This document shows positions 22,534 through 25,793 of a DNA stretch of 25,793 nt, piece after piece (position 1 is the stretch's first letter; each line of letters opens with the position of its first letter). The notes beneath the pieces are model-generated. The model searched no databases. It saw nothing but the letters and a program-made list of their open reading frames with translations, and was not told where the DNA came from. Location of the stretch: positions 1 through 25,793 of the forward strand of contig DAOVAN010000005.1 in assembly GCA_030671005.1 (NCBI GenBank), given 5' to 3'. A program made the translations under genes and the position numbers. Source of the DNA: Caldifarciminota bacterium. Lineage in GTDB: Bacteria > Hydrothermota > Tepidihabitantia > SM23-42.

Positions 22534-23457
22534 ATGGATAGAGAGCGCAGAAGGCTGCAAGACAAGCTCATCGGAGTGTTATATGGCGGCTGGTCTTCTG
22601 AGCGTGAGATTTCGCTGGCCTCGGGCGCCTGTGTGACAAGGGCTCTGCGGAGACTGGGCTTTAAGGTCAAAGCCATCGATGTCGACCGCAATTTCATGAG
22701 AAAGTTGAAGGGGATCGACATCGCCTTCATTGCACTTCACGGTCAACCCGGCGAAGATGGTACGATCCAAGGTATGCTCGATTTCTTGGGCATCCCCTAT
22801 ACCGGTTCAGGCGTTTTAGGTTCGGCAGTCGGTATGGATAAAATCATATCCAAGCGTATTTTCACTGCGCTGTCCATTCCGACACCCGAATACTACCACG
22901 GCGAGTCGATGGACGTCGACGAGGTTCTTTCAAATTTCGACTTCCCTTTGGTGGTCAAGCCAAGGGCCGAGGGTTCCAGCGTCGGAGTCACCATTGCCGA
23001 AACAAGAAAGGCGCTGGAACAGGCAGTAAAGAGAGCACGTAAATACAAGGATTATTTTTTCGAGGAATATATCCCCGGCATGATGGCGACATGTGGCATC
23101 ATCAATGGCGTGCCCTTACCAGTACTAGAGATCGCACCCAAGAAAAGGAAGTTCTATGATTATAAGTCCAAGTATACCGAGGGGATGACCGAATACATCG
23201 TGCCCGCGCGTATTCCAGAGAAGCAATATAAGAAAACCCAGAAATTGGCACTCGCCGCGCACCGTGCAATCGGTGCCCATGGCTTTTCGCGCGTTGATTT
23301 CGTCTTGGACAAGAACGGCAATCCATATGTCTTAGAAGTAAATACCATACCCGGCTTGCTATCTGAATCGAATCTGCCGCTTGAGGCACGGGCAATAGGA
23401 CTGGGTTACGACGACTTGATATTTGAGATCTTGAAAACATCACTGATCAGATTGTGA
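22534..23457 (+). CDS. ddl: D-alanine--D-alanine ligase
   Basis: 307-residue ATP-grasp ligase that makes D-Ala-D-Ala for peptidoglycan in the cytoplasm. It shows LYGGWSSEREISLASG at the N terminus, ALHGQPGEDGTIQGMLD, TGSGVLGSAVGMDK, KPRAEGSSVGV, and EVNTIPGLLSESNLP for Mg/ATP and substrate binding. An upstream extension of 47 codons is open but low-complexity and non-homologous; the ATG at 22534 gives the standard length and lies 5 bases after a -10 box. First gene of a plus-strand run. Its TGA stop overlaps the GTG start of the nucleotidyltransferase by four bases. Confidence 0.95.
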   Translation: MDRERRRLQDKLIGVLYGGWSSEREISLASGACVTRALRRLGFKVKAIDVDRNFMRKLKGIDIAFIALHGQPGEDGTIQGMLDFLGIPYTGSGVLGSAVGMDKIISKRIFTALSIPTPEYYHGESMDVDEVLSNFDFPLVVKPRAEGSSVGVTIAETRKALEQAVKRARKYKDYFFEEYIPGMMATCGIINGVPLPVLEIAPKKRKFYDYKSKYTEGMTEYIVPARIPEKQYKKTQKLALAAHRAIGAHGFSRVDFVLDKNGNPYVLEVNTIPGLLSESNLPLEARAIGLGYDDLIFEILKTSLIRL

Positions 23458-24317
23458 GCCCCCAAACTTTGTATCAAGAGAACCGCGTTTTGAAAAGTAA
23501 GAATATCAAACGTAAGGAGAAAAGACGATTCATTGGACTAAAAAAACATACGCATGCCCAGCGTTCAAAGTTGCTCAGAAACATTGTCGTTCCAATGTTA
23601 CGTAAAGAACTCGGCCCTAATCTCGTCGCCATTGCTGCTGATGGCTCATATGCACGTCATGAAGATACTGGTTTTTCGGATCTCGAACTGATGGTATTCG
23701 TGAAAGACAATACTACCCTGCCCCGCGGCTTTGCAAAGATCTACGACGGCATGCTCATCGAAGGATTATTCATCACCGAAGAACAATACCACAAGCAAAT
23801 TCACGAACCGAATGACGTGTGGTATATTGCCGGCTCGGATATACTGTTACCGATAACGAACCCCTCATTCGTTCATCGACTACAGCAGTACGAGGTGAAT
23901 GACCTGGCCAAGAAGTGTGACAAGCAAGCCCAGATTCTGCTATACGAAATACAGGAATCTTTTGGCAAACTCTTCAACGCGATAGATCACGCCAACCGCG
24001 ACAACCTCTTTCCTATACTATCAGAAGCCGTCATGAATACGCTGAAGCTTCTGGCATATATCAACCGAAAACCATACACATCGATGAATTCCTTTGTGAC
24101 TGAAGCAAAGAGGTTCAAGAAGAAGCCAAAGGGATTCGATGATTTTCTCTGGCTCACCATTAAGGGTGAGTATCAAGATCTGGCGGCGCTGGAAAGATGT
24201 ACCACGGAGGTATTCGCAAGCATCGAAGACCTTTTAGAGCAGAGCCGCCACGGCAATTTATATGATGATGATTTATCATCAATTTACCGCAAACAAAAAA
24301 CAAAGAAAAGGAGGTAG
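23454..24317 (+). CDS. Nucleotidyltransferase of the kanamycin-nucleotidyltransferase-like type
   Basis: 287 residues with an unusual basic N terminus (KSKNIKRKEKRRFIGLKKH). The nucleotidyltransferase core reads AADGSYARHEDTGFSDLELMVFVKD: GSxxR plus paired acidic residues in SDLE, like the GSLGRQTDGPYSDIEM core of aminoglycoside 4'-O-nucleotidyltransferases. The C-terminal half is helical with LSEAVMNTLKLLAYINR, resembling the second domain of that enzyme. It should transfer a nucleotide to an unknown acceptor; chromosomal copies need not confer resistance. The GTG start overlaps the ddl stop (GTGA). It ends in a lysine-rich tail that also contains the AAAGGAGG ribosome binding site for the next gene. 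Confidence 0.75.
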   Translation: MSPQTLYQENRVLKSKNIKRKEKRRFIGLKKHTHAQRSKLLRNIVVPMLRKELGPNLVAIAADGSYARHEDTGFSDLELMVFVKDNTTLPRGFAKIYDGMLIEGLFITEEQYHKQIHEPNDVWYIAGSDILLPITNPSFVHRLQQYEVNDLAKKCDKQAQILLYEIQESFGKLFNAIDHANRDNLFPILSEAVMNTLKLLAYINRKPYTSMNSFVTEAKRFKKKPKGFDDFLWLTIKGEYQDLAALERCTTEVFASIEDLLEQSRHGNLYDDDLSSIYRKQKTKKRR

Positions 24318-24319
24318 TC

Positions 24320-25261
24320 ATGTTTATAATAGGCATTCTCATCATTGTTGGTCTGTTGATCTTCAGGGCAACCTACAAGGTAAAGCCTGATGATCTCCGC
24401 ATCCAGGACAAACTAAGGATAAGGGGTTATGCTACGCTCGGCGCTCCGGCGCTTGCGGCGATCCTGATAATCGCTTCGATCATACGCATTGTGCCGCCCG
24501 GTCGAGTAGGCGTACAGATCCTCTTTGGTCGGGTCTTGACCAAGGCAACGCTCAATGAGGGTTTGAACATTGTCAATCCGTTCATCACCCTTGAAATCAT
24601 GACCGTAAGGACCCAGGCCTATACCATGTCCCTAGCAACAGAAGAAGGACAAAGAAGGGGCGACGACGCGATTGCATCCCTGACCAAAGATGGACTAGAG
24701 GTCAAGATGGACCTGACCGTGTGGTACCATCTCGATCCACTCGAGGCAGCCAACGTCTTCCAGAAAATCGGCAGTGACTATGTAGCAAAGATCGTGCGTC
24801 CTGCGTCCCGGACCGCGATCCGCAACACGACCGTCAAATACCAGGCGGTCGCCATCTATTCAGAAAAGCGCGAGGAAGTTCAGGATGAGATCAACATTAG
24901 TCTGGAAAAAGATCTCTCGGAACGCGGCATCGTATTGGAAAAGGTCTTGCTCAGAAACATCAGCTTGCCACTCAAAGTGAAAGGTGCTATCGAGGCAAAG
25001 CTCGAGGCCGAACAGGACGCACAGAAGATGGAGTTCGTGCTTTTAAAAGAAGTGAAAGAGGCTGATCGGAAGAAAATCGAAGCAGGAGGAATCGCCAAGG
25101 CTCAGCAGATCATTGCCCAATCATTGATTGGTGAGCGCGGCCGGGCATACCTCTCGTGGAAGTATCTCGAGAATCTCAAGAATCTTTATCAGTCGCCGAA
25201 CAACACAATATTGATCGCCCCATATGACAAGAGCTTTATCCCGCTTCTTCAAGTGAAGTAA
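24320..25261 (+). CDS. SPFH/prohibitin-family membrane protein
   Basis: 313 residues. Two hydrophobic segments at the N terminus (MFIIGILIIVGLLIF and about residues 44-58) precede an SPFH/Band 7 domain: IVPPGRVGVQILFGRVL, NEGLNIVNPF, LTKDGLEVKMDLTVWYHLDP, and RTAIRNTTVKYQAVAIYSEKR. A coiled coil with AKLEAEQDAQKMEFVLLKEVKEADRKKIEAGGIAKAQQI follows, the usual prohibitin/HflK-C pattern. Such proteins form membrane rings or scaffolds and in E. coli HflKC regulates FtsH. It starts two bases after the nucleotidyltransferase stop with AAAGGAGG 5 bases upstream. Confidence 0.9.
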   Translation: MFIIGILIIVGLLIFRATYKVKPDDLRIQDKLRIRGYATLGAPALAAILIIASIIRIVPPGRVGVQILFGRVLTKATLNEGLNIVNPFITLEIMTVRTQAYTMSLATEEGQRRGDDAIASLTKDGLEVKMDLTVWYHLDPLEAANVFQKIGSDYVAKIVRPASRTAIRNTTVKYQAVAIYSEKREEVQDEINISLEKDLSERGIVLEKVLLRNISLPLKVKGAIEAKLEAEQDAQKMEFVLLKEVKEADRKKIEAGGIAKAQQIIAQSLIGERGRAYLSWKYLENLKNLYQSPNNTILIAPYDKSFIPLLQVK

Positions 25262-25265
25262 TGAA

Positions 25266-25793
25266 ATGGAAGCTCTGAGCAAACGGCTAAACGCTACCCT
25301 GCTTTTCACCGTCATACGAGACTTCCCCAGAATCGTCAACATACTGACACTAGAGGAAACTCATACATTCCTGAATGACTGTGCTGAAATCGTCATCGAG
25401 GCCGCGTCAAAATATCACGGCTCAGTAGCTAACTACATCGGTGATGAACTGCGGTTTCTATTTGGCGATCCCTCTGCCGAATTCGACAATGCCCAGCACG
25501 CTATCAAATGTGCATTGTCGATTCAAAATACAACTCATGAAATAAGCGTGAAATGGCGCCATGCCCTCAATTTTCTTGTCGAAATAGACATCGGCATAAG
25601 CACGGGTGAGATTCTCGTCGGCCTCGTTGGACCCCAAAAGAAACAATACCTGCCTATCGGCAAGAACGTGACGCTCGCCGCACAACTCGCTCAACTCTGC
25701 AGAGAATACAAGGTCAGTGTCTTACTCGATGTGGAAAATCTGATTCCGGACTCATATGTGCTGGAGGTCTCTTCCCCGGGCCTGGAGCGCCCG
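25266..25793 (+). CDS. Degenerate class III nucleotide-cyclase domain, running into a RimP-like signature at the window edge
   Basis: 176 codons, open at the window end. The start four bases after the SPFH stop suggests coupling. Residues about 10-155 follow the class III adenylate/guanylate cyclase fold: LLFTVIRDF, NYIGDELRFLFGD, GISTGEILVGLVG and GKNVTLAAQLAQL. The first metal Asp is lost (FTVI for FxDI), and the transition-state Asn and Arg of VNxAxR are Thr and Gln (VTLAAQ), so catalysis is unlikely. From about residue 150 the frame reads VSVLLDVENLIP and then DSYVLEVSSPGLERP, a signature I know only from the ribosome maturation factor RimP. Either a fusion or a chimeric contig end; I favour the latter. 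Confidence 0.65.
   Translation, partial: MEALSKRLNATLLFTVIRDFPRIVNILTLEETHTFLNDCAEIVIEAASKYHGSVANYIGDELRFLFGDPSAEFDNAQHAIKCALSIQNTTHEISVKWRHALNFLVEIDIGISTGEILVGLVGPQKKQYLPIGKNVTLAAQLAQLCREYKVSVLLDVENLIPDSYVLEVSSPGLERP

Noticed and set aside
24262..24278. GATGAT/ATCATC hairpin near the end of the nucleotidyltransferase gene
   Set aside because: Within the coding region, weak and AT-rich, no T-tract; likely a codon coincidence.

Overview
The window looks like chromosomal DNA of a Gram-negative (two-membrane) bacterium from a poorly sampled lineage, probably a metagenome-derived contig. The evidence is a BamA-type outer-membrane barrel, a LapA/LapB pair, an LpxH-like hydrolase and a secreted beta-propeller with a type IX-like C-terminal sorting domain. 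A WOR-3/FCB-like affiliation is my inference. The code is standard: TGA is a true stop in rnfD and in the HEAT gene. No tRNA, rRNA or CRISPR array was seen.

Layout. 1-3424 (minus): phzF-like gene, then the Rnf genes rnfC-rnfD-rnfG (rnfG cut by the window edge). 3425-3779: divergent control region containing a probable 49-codon membrane-protein gene. 3780-5390 (plus): secreted propeller. 5398-5779 (minus): decayed sugar-type ABC solute-binding lipoprotein. 5816-8611 (minus): metalloprotease-like/propeller/beta-barrel protein. 8686-9396 (plus): LpxH-like hydrolase. 9398-9770: MITE-like insertion with terminal inverted repeats and a likely 8-bp target duplication. 9686-16125 (minus): four-gene operon, HEAT protein-guaA-diguanylate cyclase-patatin. 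16236-17546 (plus): UDP-sugar dehydrogenase (WbpA type). 17597-17710 (minus): orphan promoter, short structured RNA and terminator. 17727-22393 (minus): lapA-lapB-TPR/SPOR gene-mutS. 22534-25793 (plus): ddl-nucleotidyltransferase-prohibitin-like gene-degenerate cyclase; the last reads in frame into a RimP signature at the window edge.

The strongest unusual signal is promoter architecture. Ten promoters near the consensus TTGACA/TATAAT can be read in front of transcription units (nine with a 16-bp spacer, one with 17), plus an eleventh with no gene. In seven the -10 box ends only 5-7 bases before the start codon, so the mRNA would begin at or within one base of the start codon (leaderless). 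These serve rnfC, phzF, the 49-codon gene, the barrel gene, the lpxH-like gene, the HEAT operon and ddl. Two others (propeller, lapA) have leaders so short that they are little more than a Shine-Dalgarno sequence, and wbpA has a normal leader. Several operon-internal genes keep clear Shine-Dalgarno sites. The eleventh promoter, behind mutS, fires into a short RNA whose region between two hairpins carries CCTCC, complementary to the Shine-Dalgarno core. Such an RNA could in principle act on leadered but not leaderless messages.

Functional themes: ion-pumping Rnf redox complex; envelope biogenesis (LapAB, LpxH-like, barrel, patatin, Ddl, WbpA); guanine nucleotide/c-di-GMP (GuaA overlapping a GGDEF protein); DNA repair (MutS).
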